A stretch of 64,000 bases of DNA from Chitinophaga rupis. Its GTDB lineage: Bacteria > Bacteroidota > Bacteroidia > Chitinophagales > Chitinophagaceae. The position numbers and the translations under genes are program-made. The notes beneath the pieces were generated by a model that did no database searches, was not told the origin of the DNA, and saw nothing but the letters and a program-made list of their open reading frames with translations. This document shows, piece after piece, positions 44,371-51,115 of the stretch. The stretch lies in the NCBI RefSeq assembly GCF_900109685.1, contig NZ_FOBB01000001.1:1612001-1676000 (forward strand). Reading direction: 5' to 3'. How positions within the stretch are numbered: position 1 is the first letter of the stretch; the number at the start of each line of letters is the position of its first letter.

Positions 44371-44877
44371 TTATTTAATTGGCACGGGTATTCCCGATAC
44401 CATCAATACTACTTTTTGTGCCTCTTGTGCAATGTACTGGTTGGCCCAGCCCTGCAGATCGGTGAATTGGCGGCCAATGGCTGTTTCTGCGTGTACGCCC
44501 ATGCCTATTTCGTTGGTTACAATGATCAGGGTAGCATCCTGCTTTTGCATCAGCAGCTGTATTTCCTGTTGTAATCCCTGCAGGCAAGCGTCCACATCCT
44601 GTTTATGCTGAACAAAAAAATTGGTGAGCCATAAGGTTACACAATCTATTACGGCTACACGGCTATCCAGCGGCAGCTTGCTTACCTGCAACTGTTCTTC
44701 AAAGCTGGTCCACTCGGGGCCTCTGTCCTGCTGGTGGCGGCGGATGCGCTGCTCAAAATCCCCGTCCCACACTTTGGCGGTGGCTACATACACCGGGTTG
44801 GAAGCCAGTGATAAGGCCAGCTGCTGTGCATAACGGCTTTTTCCTGAACGGGCGCCGCCGGTAACGAGATAGATCAT
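44371..44877 (-). CDS. cobU: bifunctional adenosylcobinamide kinase / guanylyltransferase
   Basis: 168 residues. P-loop GGARSGKSRYAQ at the N-terminus, VYVATAKVWDGDFEQRIRRHQQDRGPEW (the guanylylated-His region), DCVTLWLTNFF and a C-terminal TNEIGMGVHAETAIGRQFTDLQGWANQ, all diagnostic of CobU/CobP. It phosphorylates adenosylcobinamide and converts it to adenosylcobinamide-GDP. Together with CobT, CobS and CobC it covers nucleotide-loop assembly but not corrin ring synthesis, so the operon is for salvage. Confidence 0.92.
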   Translation of the reverse strand: MIYLVTGGARSGKSRYAQQLALSLASNPVYVATAKVWDGDFEQRIRRHQQDRGPEWTSFEEQLQVSKLPLDSRVAVIDCVTLWLTNFFVQHKQDVDACLQGLQQEIQLLMQKQDATLIIVTNEIGMGVHAETAIGRQFTDLQGWANQYIAQEAQKVVLMVSGIPVPIK

Positions 44878-44880
44878 TTT

Positions 44881-45132
44881 AATTACGAATTGTCAATTAC
44901 GAATTACGAATTGGTAATGCGGAAGTGTTGTAGTTCACTGAAATGATAATGGATAATCAGGAATCAGATAGCCGTAAAGAAAGTGTTTGTGATTAACTCA
45001 TGCTTTACAGCTACCTGATTTGTAGTCACTTTATTTTTATACTCAATAACATTCATGAAGTGTTATAAATGCCATGCTAAAAATTACCTGAATGAAGTAT
45101 TACTCATTCGTAATTTGTAATTGATCATTCGT
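44881..45132. repeat. word array d flanking the cobU-DUF6580 gap (7-nt period, core AATTACG)
   Basis: Left arm from 44881: AATTACG, AATTGTC, AATTACG, AATTACG, AATTGGT, AATGCGG. Right arm, read on the minus strand from ~45132: AATGATC, AATTACA, AATTACG, AATGAGT. The right arm lies inside the 3' end of the DUF6580 gene, whose last ~10 residues it encodes. About 180 bp of plain sequence separate the arms. Confidence 0.8.
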
Positions 45133-45723
45133 AACTACCCGCAGGGTGCTCCTCCGTTGTATCAGTTCAAATACGCCAAAGAAAATAGCGCCATAGGCCA
45201 GGTTACCAAAGAACATTGCTTTCATATAAGGCACTGCCATGGCATAACATTTCAGCAGGCCGGCCATATCTTTCGTATACAGCTTACCGGTAGTAGGATC
45301 GGTACAGCCGCCCAGCCATACGCCAAAATCGGTAATAAGCCAGTGAGCCACTGCAGCAGCTACAGATGCCATCATGAGGCTGGGTACATTCACTTTTTTA
45401 ATGATCAGCTGCCCGGCCAGCACCATAGCGGTAAAACCTGCGTAGGTCCAGATCCAGCCCTGGTACAGCAGGCCACCCTGCGAAAATTCCGGGTAGAACA
45501 CCTGTTGTATAATAATATCGCTCACAAAAAGTGTTAGCAGGGGGAACAGGTAAGCTTTCCACCTGCCGGTGAAATAAGCGCCGCCAAACAGGGCCATTGC
45601 TCCAATGGGAGTAATGTTAGAGAAAGGTGTTATTTTTCCTTCTCCCAGGATCCGTAAAAGGCCGGCTGCCACTACAAACAGCAGCAATAAGCTGAAGCGG
45701 GGATCGATCTTTTTCAGTGACAT
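45100..45723 (-). CDS. DUF6580-type membrane protein in the cobalamin operon (possible transport component)
   Basis: 207 residues with five or six hydrophobic helices: FSLLLLFVVAAGLLRILG, ITPIGAMALFGGAYF, YLFPLLTLFVSDIII, GWIWTYAGFTAMVLAGQLI, and a C-terminal GNLAYGAIFFGVFEL. NITPIGAMALFGGAYF is the family hallmark. The fold is reminiscent of ECF transporter S components. It sits between btuB and cobU downstream of a cobalamin riboswitch, while no btuCDF is present, so inner-membrane movement of corrinoid or a precursor is a reasonable but unproven guess. Its C-terminal tail TNDQLQITNE is encoded by repeat words. Confidence 0.75.
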   Translation of the reverse strand: MSLKKIDPRFSLLLLFVVAAGLLRILGEGKITPFSNITPIGAMALFGGAYFTGRWKAYLFPLLTLFVSDIIIQQVFYPEFSQGGLLYQGWIWTYAGFTAMVLAGQLIIKKVNVPSLMMASVAAAVAHWLITDFGVWLGGCTDPTTGKLYTKDMAGLLKCYAMAVPYMKAMFFGNLAYGAIFFGVFELIQRRSTLRVVTNDQLQITNE

Positions 45724-45734
45724 AATATTAATTA

Positions 45735-45797
45735 TTTAATGTGCTGATGTGCTGGTATTTAATCCGGAATAAACCAGCACATTAGCACGTACATACA
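45735..45797. repeat. word array e between btuB and DUF6580 gene (8-nt period)
   Basis: Left GTGCTGATGTGCTGGT (45741-45756) and right ACCAGCACATTAGCAC (45773-45788) pair over 16 bp with one mismatch around a 16-nt loop. The words are TGATGTGC/TAATGTGC type with an 8-nt period. The array fills almost the whole gap between the two genes. Confidence 0.8.
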
Positions 45798-47756
45798 TTA
45801 GTTGATATTAAATACAAGTCCGGTCGTAAAGTTAAACTTCCTGGTGTTATATCCTCTAACATCAAAGTATTGTTGATCGGTAATATTCCTGAAATCTGCA
45901 TAGATCTTCAGGATAGAACCCAGCTTGTACTCCGTATAGGCGCCCAGGGTATAATAATCGCCTAACACGAAAGGAGGAGCCATATAGGCGGGGTCCAGGC
46001 GGCGGCTAATATATTTATATTGTGCGCTCACATACAGCCCGGGCGTTACCTGGTAGCCCAGCTCCGCATTCAGCGCGTGTTTGGGCCGGCGGTACAGGTT
46101 GTAATAGCTGGTGTCGGTATCCTGCTCTTTTATTTTACCATTTACATAAGTATAGTTCACATTCAGGGTAAGCCCGCCAATGATGCGCCAAGTAGCTTCT
46201 GCTTCACCGCCATAAGCCTCCTGCTTGTTGGCATTACGGTACTGGCCATACGGCGGATCGTTTAAGCTGTAAAAGCTGATCAGGTTTTTGGTATGACGGT
46301 AGAACCCTACCACGCGTACATTCAGCTTATTGCCGCACAAGGCCCCCTGGTAGCCGGCTTCGTAGTTAGTAGTGGATTCCGGTTTCAGGTCCTTATTGCC
46401 ATAAATGGAATACAGCTGGTACAAGGTGGGCACTTTGTAGGCAGAAGAAATGTTGATGAACACTTTATGCTGATCATTGATCAGGTAAGAGGGGTTCACA
46501 GAAAAGGTGCCGTTGCTGCCGTAAATATTGTGGTTGTTATAACGGCCGCCTACTTCGAGGTTAAAGCCGCCCATATTATGCAGCAGCAGGGATGCGTAGT
46601 AGCTGAACTGCCGCATATGTGCGCTGTCGCCGGAAAGCCTGGAAGAATCTTTAAAGAACTCACTGATATACCGCGTGCTCTGATCTGTGTTGGACGAGCG
46701 GAAATCCGCACCGGTGATCAGCTGCAGCTGTTTGGTAAGGTCCCAGTTCACATAGGTTTCTACCTGGTGGGTGTTGGAGGTAAAGTCGTTGGTAGAGTAG
46801 CCGCCATTGGGTACATACAACGTATCGTCCAGCAGGTTACGCGTGTTCCGCTGAAAGCTGTACACCAGGTTCCAGCTGCCTTTTTTAAGATCTACATGGC
46901 TGCTGAGAGCGTGCAGCATGTACTTGTTATGCATGGTGTAATCCTTATCATCGTTGAAGCCACCGGCATCCAGGTCGGTATGATAATCGTTCCAGTTCAG
47001 CATGTATTGCAGGCGCCAGCGCTCTGTGGCCTGCAGTCCAACTTTGGTAAATACGCTGTGGCGTTTAAATCCGTCGTTATCAAAATTGCCTTTGCCGGTA
47101 CTGTCGTACGCGCTGGAAAAACCATCGGTTTTGGTGTACTGGTAACCGGCCAGGTAAGAGAATTTGCCGATACTGCCGTTCAGCCCTGCGCCACCCTGCC
47201 GGGTTTTATAGCTGCCGTAGGAGCCATTGGCGCTGATGCCCAGGTTATTATCACCCGGTTTTTTGGTGATAATGTTGATCACTCCCGCTACGGCATCGGA
47301 GCCATAGAGTGTAGACTGGCTGCCACGCAGTATTTCAATGCGCTCTATCTGGCTTACCGGGATGAAGTTAAGATCAAAAGCATTGGAGATCTGGGAGGCA
47401 TCGCTCACCGGGATGTTATCTATTAAGATAAGCGTATTACCGGTGCTGGCGCCCCGCGTGTATACATCCTGGTTAGTACCCAGCGCATTGTCCGCGCCAT
47501 TCACCACCAGGCCGGCCTGGGTATTGAGGATGGAGGACAGCGTTTTACCGCTGTTGCGTTGCAGATACTCAGATGTAAGCACCGTTACTACCTTACCGGT
47601 TTCGCCTGCTTTTTGACTAAAGCGGGTGGCGGTAACTACAATTTCGTTGAGCTGGTTGGTACGGGAAGAGTCCTGTGCAAAAGCCGTGGTACTGGCCGCC
47701 AGGAGGGCAATAGCCGGAAAAAAGGTGTAAAATTTCCTGCGCATAATGACTGTCAA
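45798..47756 (-). CDS. btuB: BtuB-like TonB-dependent corrinoid receptor
   Basis: 652 residues. Signal peptide to TTAFAQ, TonB-box-like NEIVVTATR, a plug with VLTSEYLQRNSGKTLSSILN, VYTRGASTGNTLILIDNIPVSD and ERIEILRGSQSTLYGSDAVAGVINIITKK, then a ~500-residue barrel ending in NFTTGLVFNIN. The plug closely follows BtuB. Placement right after a cobalamin riboswitch and ahead of the cobUTSC salvage genes makes vitamin B12 or cobinamide the likely cargo. Confidence 0.92.
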   Translation of the reverse strand: MTVIMRRKFYTFFPAIALLAASTTAFAQDSSRTNQLNEIVVTATRFSQKAGETGKVVTVLTSEYLQRNSGKTLSSILNTQAGLVVNGADNALGTNQDVYTRGASTGNTLILIDNIPVSDASQISNAFDLNFIPVSQIERIEILRGSQSTLYGSDAVAGVINIITKKPGDNNLGISANGSYGSYKTRQGGAGLNGSIGKFSYLAGYQYTKTDGFSSAYDSTGKGNFDNDGFKRHSVFTKVGLQATERWRLQYMLNWNDYHTDLDAGGFNDDKDYTMHNKYMLHALSSHVDLKKGSWNLVYSFQRNTRNLLDDTLYVPNGGYSTNDFTSNTHQVETYVNWDLTKQLQLITGADFRSSNTDQSTRYISEFFKDSSRLSGDSAHMRQFSYYASLLLHNMGGFNLEVGGRYNNHNIYGSNGTFSVNPSYLINDQHKVFINISSAYKVPTLYQLYSIYGNKDLKPESTTNYEAGYQGALCGNKLNVRVVGFYRHTKNLISFYSLNDPPYGQYRNANKQEAYGGEAEATWRIIGGLTLNVNYTYVNGKIKEQDTDTSYYNLYRRPKHALNAELGYQVTPGLYVSAQYKYISRRLDPAYMAPPFVLGDYYTLGAYTEYKLGSILKIYADFRNITDQQYFDVRGYNTRKFNFTTGLVFNIN

Positions 47757-47879
47757 TAAGCTTTTAAAAATGATACAATATGCGCGCTGCGGGGAAATAT
47801 GAAAAAGGAAAGAATACAGGCACCGTATACAGGTGCATACATTCCCGGCTTTTCACCCGAAAGCGCCGAATGATGAATT

Positions 47880-48078
47880 ACACCTGGCAGGTCTTCTGAC
47901 TTTCCTGCTTTCCGGGCTGCCTTCCCATTCCGTGTGACCGGAACAGTGGCTTTCTTTGCCCTGGAAAATTTAATGATTCGTTATTGGAATGCAGGATTAC
48001 AGCTACGGGGATAGTTCCGGATTTACACCGGATTCCCATTTTAATCCCAGCTATTACACTGGGAACCATATGCGGGGG
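47880..48078 (-). promoter_or_regulatory. cobalamin (AdoCbl-type) riboswitch controlling btuB-cob operon
   Basis: On the minus strand, in order: GGGAATCCGGTG, AAATCCGGAAC, CCCCGTAGCTGTAA, the GCCACTG segment, GGGAAGGC, and the B12 box GTCAGAAGACCTGCC. This is the conserved cobalamin aptamer core in the right order and spacing. It ends about 124 nt before the btuB start codon, leaving room for an expression platform. It should lower expression when cobalamin is plentiful. Confidence 0.95.
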
Positions 48079-48090
48079 CAAACCTACTAA

Positions 48091-48308
48091 ATAATGCGCT
48101 AATATGCTAATACGATGTGCTGATGAGGGGAATGTGCTGGTATATGCCGTTAAGATGTGATTAATGCGGGGGCAAAAAATGTACTGATGAGGGAAATGTG
48201 CGAATGGGCTGGTATATGCCGTCAGGTGGTTAATTAGAGCAAAAAAAATGTGCAAATGGGAGCTTCGCTCAAACCATTTGCACATCTGCATATTAGCATA
48301 TCAGCACA
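48091..48308. repeat. word array f upstream of the riboswitch (8-nt period) with hairpin
   Basis: Left words TAATGCGC, TAATATGC, TAATACGA, TGTGCTGA from 48092; right arm, read on the minus strand, TAATGTGC, TGATATGC, TAATATGC, AGATGTGC, AAATGG. A core hairpin pairs ATGTGCAAATGG (48248-48259) with CCATTTGCACAT (48274-48285), plus GAGC/GCTC around a TTC loop. The array runs directly into the TPR gene stop codon (48309-48311). Confidence 0.8.
48115..48248. repeat. degenerate tandem duplication, ~64-70 bp units
   Basis: Two adjacent copies both read ATGTnCTGATGAGGG, then AATGTGC, CTGGTATATGCCGT and a GCAAAAAA-type end: 48115-48178 and 48179-48248. The second has an extra GAATGG insertion. They lie within word array f. 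Confidence 0.65.
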
Positions 48309-48959
48309 TTACCCCGGCATCCGGGAAATATACTTATCCATTTCTTTTATCTGGCTCACGATCTGCGCGGTGGTAGGCTTCTGGGCCTTGGCGCGGCGGA
48401 AGAAATCCTTGGCGGATTTAAAATCGCGGCGGCTCATGGCTATGGAGGCCAGGGTTAACAGGGCCGCAGCCGTGTTTTCCTTATCCGGTAAGCCCATTCT
48501 CACGGCTTTCTTCAGGTTCTGATCCGCGGTTTTCAGGTCGTTTTTCTGGTAGGCAATGGTGCCCAGCTGAAAATATTGCATACCCTCATACTCTTTCATG
48601 GGGCTGCCGGTTTCAATACTCTTGCGGATGGTTGCTTCTGCCTTATCCAGATCCTGGTCGTACATGGCCAGGTTACTTTGCATAAAATAATATACAGAGC
48701 GGATGGGCTTATACAGCAATTTGGGAAAAGCTACTTTATTCATCAGGCCCATGGCCTTTTCCACGTTACCTGCTTCTACCGCTTCCTGTACCAGGCGCAT
48801 AGGGCCAAACATGAAATGTGTTACCAGGCATATTACAGCCAGTACCAGGAAAATAGTGGCTTCCCACCAGCCAACAGTAAAACCCATTGCCAGGCCGCCC
48901 AATAATAACACGATCCCAATGGGTAAACGGTATAGAATAAAAAAGTTAAATGCTTTCAT
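48309..48959 (-). CDS. membrane-anchored TPR-type protein
   Basis: 216 residues. Two N-terminal hydrophobic helices (IGIVLLLGGLAMGFTVGWW and TIFLVLAVICLVTHFMF), then helix pairs with TPR spacing: EAGNVEKAMGLMNKV, DQDLDKAEATIRKSIETGSP, YFQLGTIAYQKNDLKTADQNLKKAV (in parts) and SIAMSRRDFKSAKDFFRRAKA. Probably a scaffold at the inner membrane; partner unknown. A -7 element lies 20 bp upstream of the start. Confidence 0.75.
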   Translation of the reverse strand: MKAFNFFILYRLPIGIVLLLGGLAMGFTVGWWEATIFLVLAVICLVTHFMFGPMRLVQEAVEAGNVEKAMGLMNKVAFPKLLYKPIRSVYYFMQSNLAMYDQDLDKAEATIRKSIETGSPMKEYEGMQYFQLGTIAYQKNDLKTADQNLKKAVRMGLPDKENTAAALLTLASIAMSRRDFKSAKDFFRRAKAQKPTTAQIVSQIKEMDKYISRMPG

Positions 48960-48978
48960 CCGGTTTTTAATGAGGGTG

Positions 48979-48986
48979 CAAAGATA
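48979..48986 (-). promoter_or_regulatory. -7 element TATCTTTG before the TPR gene
   Basis: On the minus strand TATCTTTG, extended by CA, fits TAnnTTTG exactly and lies 20 bp upstream of the start codon at 48959. Confidence 0.65.
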
Positions 48987-49116
48987 GTGAAAAATGGTCC
49001 ATAGTCAACGGGCAGGGGCAGGAAGGGCAGGTGGGCATTTGTCAGAGACAAGGGATGTTGGAATGAGTAAGGAGGGCACGGCAATTAATCAAGCCTAAAA
49101 AACATTCCCCGCCCTC

Positions 49117-49147
49117 TTGACAGAGCAAACATCATTATGTACCTTTG
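49117..49147 (+). promoter_or_regulatory. complete Bacteroidota promoter of the GntR gene
   Basis: TTGACA at 49117-49122 and TACCTTTG at 49140-49147, 17 bp apart. This fits a -33 TTG plus -7 TAnnTTTG promoter. A longer TTG-started frame would begin inside the -33 box, so the ATG at 49165 is the real start. Confidence 0.75.
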
Positions 49148-49156
49148 AGTCATCAT

Positions 49157-49169
49157 ATCATCTGATGAT
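49157..49169 (+). promoter_or_regulatory. 13-bp palindrome over the gntR start: putative autoregulatory operator
   Basis: ATCATC-T-GATGAT is a perfect inverted repeat beginning 9 bp after the -7 element and covering the start codon (49165-49167). Position and symmetry fit a self-repression site for the encoded FadR-type regulator. Confidence 0.55.
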
Positions 49170-49845
49170 TAAAACTGAAAGAATTAACCGGCACAGCCTG
49201 GCAGACGAAGTAGCACAGCGCCTGCAGCAGCAGATCTCCCTCGGGCAATACAAACCTGATGAGAAGCTGCCTACCGAACCTGCGCTCATGCAGGAATTTG
49301 GCGTAGGCCGCTCCACCATCCGTGAAGCGGTGCGCATACTGGTAAATGCTGGCGTAGTACGGGTGCGCCAGGGCCTGGGTACCTTTGTGGAAGCGGCTTC
49401 CGGTATTACGGAACCGTTATCTCAACGCCTGAAACGGGCGGAGTTCAATGACCTGAACGAAGTACGGCAGCTGCTGGAGCTAAAGATCGCGCAAAAGGCT
49501 GCCTTGCACCGTACGGCAGCGGATATTGAAAGGATCCAGGGTTTCCTGGATCAGCGGCTGGCCTATGCCAAAGAAAATAAGGTAGCAGAAAGCATACAGG
49601 CCGATATTGAATTTCACCGCAGCATTGCGGCTGCCGCTAACAACGGCATACTGGCCGACCTGTATAGCACCATGGCCCAGCACATGAAAAATCATTTTGT
49701 GCGCATTCACAAAAACACGCAGGCCTTTATAGATACGCACGACCTGCACCATGCGCTGCTGCAAAGCATCATAGACCAGAAGCCGGAACAGGCCTGGGAG
49801 CTGGTAGCCCGCATCACGGCCTATTCAGCACATTTAGATCAATGA
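49165..49845 (+). CDS. GntR family regulator, FCD (FadR) subfamily
   Basis: About 226 residues. N-terminal winged helix RHSLADEVAQRLQQQISLGQYKPDEKLPTEPALMQEFGVGRSTIREAVRIL (in parts), with the wing VRVRQGLGTFV. The C-terminal helical FCD domain has the metal-ligand pattern Asp/His: LLELKIAQKAALH, DIEFHRSIAAAANNGIL, HALLQSI. FCD regulators sense small organic acids. The MFS exporter gene follows after 28 bp. Confidence 0.9.
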   Translation: MIKTERINRHSLADEVAQRLQQQISLGQYKPDEKLPTEPALMQEFGVGRSTIREAVRILVNAGVVRVRQGLGTFVEAASGITEPLSQRLKRAEFNDLNEVRQLLELKIAQKAALHRTAADIERIQGFLDQRLAYAKENKVAESIQADIEFHRSIAAAANNGILADLYSTMAQHMKNHFVRIHKNTQAFIDTHDLHHALLQSIIDQKPEQAWELVARITAYSAHLDQ

Positions 49846-49873
49846 TAGCTCATCGTACTAACAGATTATATAT

Positions 49874-51115
49874 ATGGAAGCGGAATTAAAAGACACTACG
49901 GTAACCATGCCCGATGCGGCAAAAGAAGCAGCAGAAAAAACGGTTTTCTCCATCCTGCTGGCGCTTAGTTTTTCTCACCTGTTAAATGACACTATTCAAT
50001 CCCTGATACCCGCCATTTACCCGGTGGTAAAGGATTCCCTGAAGATCAATTTTACACAGATCGGGCTGATCACGCTCACCTTCCAGATGACGGCTTCCAT
50101 TTTACAGCCGCTGGTAGGCCTGTATACGGATAAGCATCCGCAACCTTATTCCCTGGCTATTGGCATGGGCTTTACCTTAACAGGGCTGGTGTGTTTGTCT
50201 ATGGCGCACAGCTTTTACCTGGTGCTGTTATCAGTAGGGTTGGTAGGCATGGGCTCTGCAGTGTTTCACCCGGAATCGTCCCGGCTGGCGTATATGGCCT
50301 CCGGCGGCCGGCATGGCATGGCGCAATCCCTGTTCCAGCTGGGAGGTAATGCCGGCAGCTCTTTAGGGCCCTTGCTGGCAGCCCTGATCATTGTGCCTTA
50401 CGGGCAGTTTAACGTGATCTGGTTTTCACTGGCGGCCTTAATAGCTATTGTGGTAATGCTGAATATAGCGGCCTGGTACAAACAGAATAAACACCGGGCA
50501 AAGCCCAAACGTAAGGTAGTGGAAGGTACGGCGGTGAAGCTGCCCACCAGCAGGATCGTTTTTGCGCTGCTGATATTGCTGGTGCTTATTTTCTCCAAAT
50601 ACTTTTACATGGCCAGCATGACCAACTACTATACTTTTTACCTGATAGATAAGTTTAAGCTGCCCGTGGGCACCGCGCAGGTATACCTGTTCATATTCCT
50701 GTTTGCCATTGCAGCCGGTACCTTTATCGGTGGGCCGGTAGGCGACCGTATTGGCCGCAAGTACGTGATCTGGATCTCTATTTTAGGTGTAGCGCCATTT
50801 ACCTTACTGCTGCCTCATGTAAACTTGTTATGGACCGCTGTGCTCAGTGTATTCATTGGCGTTATCCTCTCCTCTGCATTCTCTGCCATACTGGTATATG
50901 CGCAGGAGCTGGTACCTGGTAAAGTGGGCATGATAGCCGGTTTGTTCTTTGGATTAGCCTTTGGTATGGCAGGTATTGGCTCCGCAGTGCTGGGCCGCCT
51001 GGCAGATCATACAAGCATTAACCACGTATTTCACCTGTGTGCCTGGCTGCCTTTAATTGGCCTGCTCACCTGGCTGCTGCCGGATGTGGAGCGTAAACGC
51101 AGTAAACAACATTAA
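49874..51115 (+). CDS. MFS transporter, fosmidomycin-resistance (Fsr) type
   Basis: 413 residues, 12 membrane helices. LALSFSHLLNDTIQSLIPAIYPVVK, IGLITLTFQMTASILQPLVGLYTDK, GSAVFHPESSRLAYMASGGRHGMAQSLFQLGGNAGSSLGPLL (in parts) are hallmarks of the Fsr family. Members export fosmidomycin or other anionic compounds; real substrate unknown here. Control by the upstream GntR gene is likely. The convergent sulfatase gene begins at the very next base. Confidence 0.85.
   Translation: MEAELKDTTVTMPDAAKEAAEKTVFSILLALSFSHLLNDTIQSLIPAIYPVVKDSLKINFTQIGLITLTFQMTASILQPLVGLYTDKHPQPYSLAIGMGFTLTGLVCLSMAHSFYLVLLSVGLVGMGSAVFHPESSRLAYMASGGRHGMAQSLFQLGGNAGSSLGPLLAALIIVPYGQFNVIWFSLAALIAIVVMLNIAAWYKQNKHRAKPKRKVVEGTAVKLPTSRIVFALLILLVLIFSKYFYMASMTNYYTFYLIDKFKLPVGTAQVYLFIFLFAIAAGTFIGGPVGDRIGRKYVIWISILGVAPFTLLLPHVNLLWTAVLSVFIGVILSSAFSAILVYAQELVPGKVGMIAGLFFGLAFGMAGIGSAVLGRLADHTSINHVFHLCAWLPLIGLLTWLLPDVERKRSKQH

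Larger units (their letters stand above)
47757..48308. other. 552-bp intergenic region with riboswitch and repeats
   Basis: From right to left on the minus strand: word array f and a tandem ~64-bp duplication (48091-48308), the cobalamin riboswitch (47880-48078), then ~120 bp of leader before btuB. No protein-coding frame is convincing. Confidence 0.8.

Noticed and set aside
46293-47426. 377-codon plus-strand frame inside btuB
   Set aside because: Long but antisense to a well-supported TonB receptor; the Val/Ile-rich translation is what an antisense barrel gene gives.
17533-48308. Word arrays as CRISPR or classical MITEs
   Set aside because: Units are 7-8 nt with no spacers, there are no terminal inverted repeats shared between loci and no target-site duplications, and the word differs from locus to locus.
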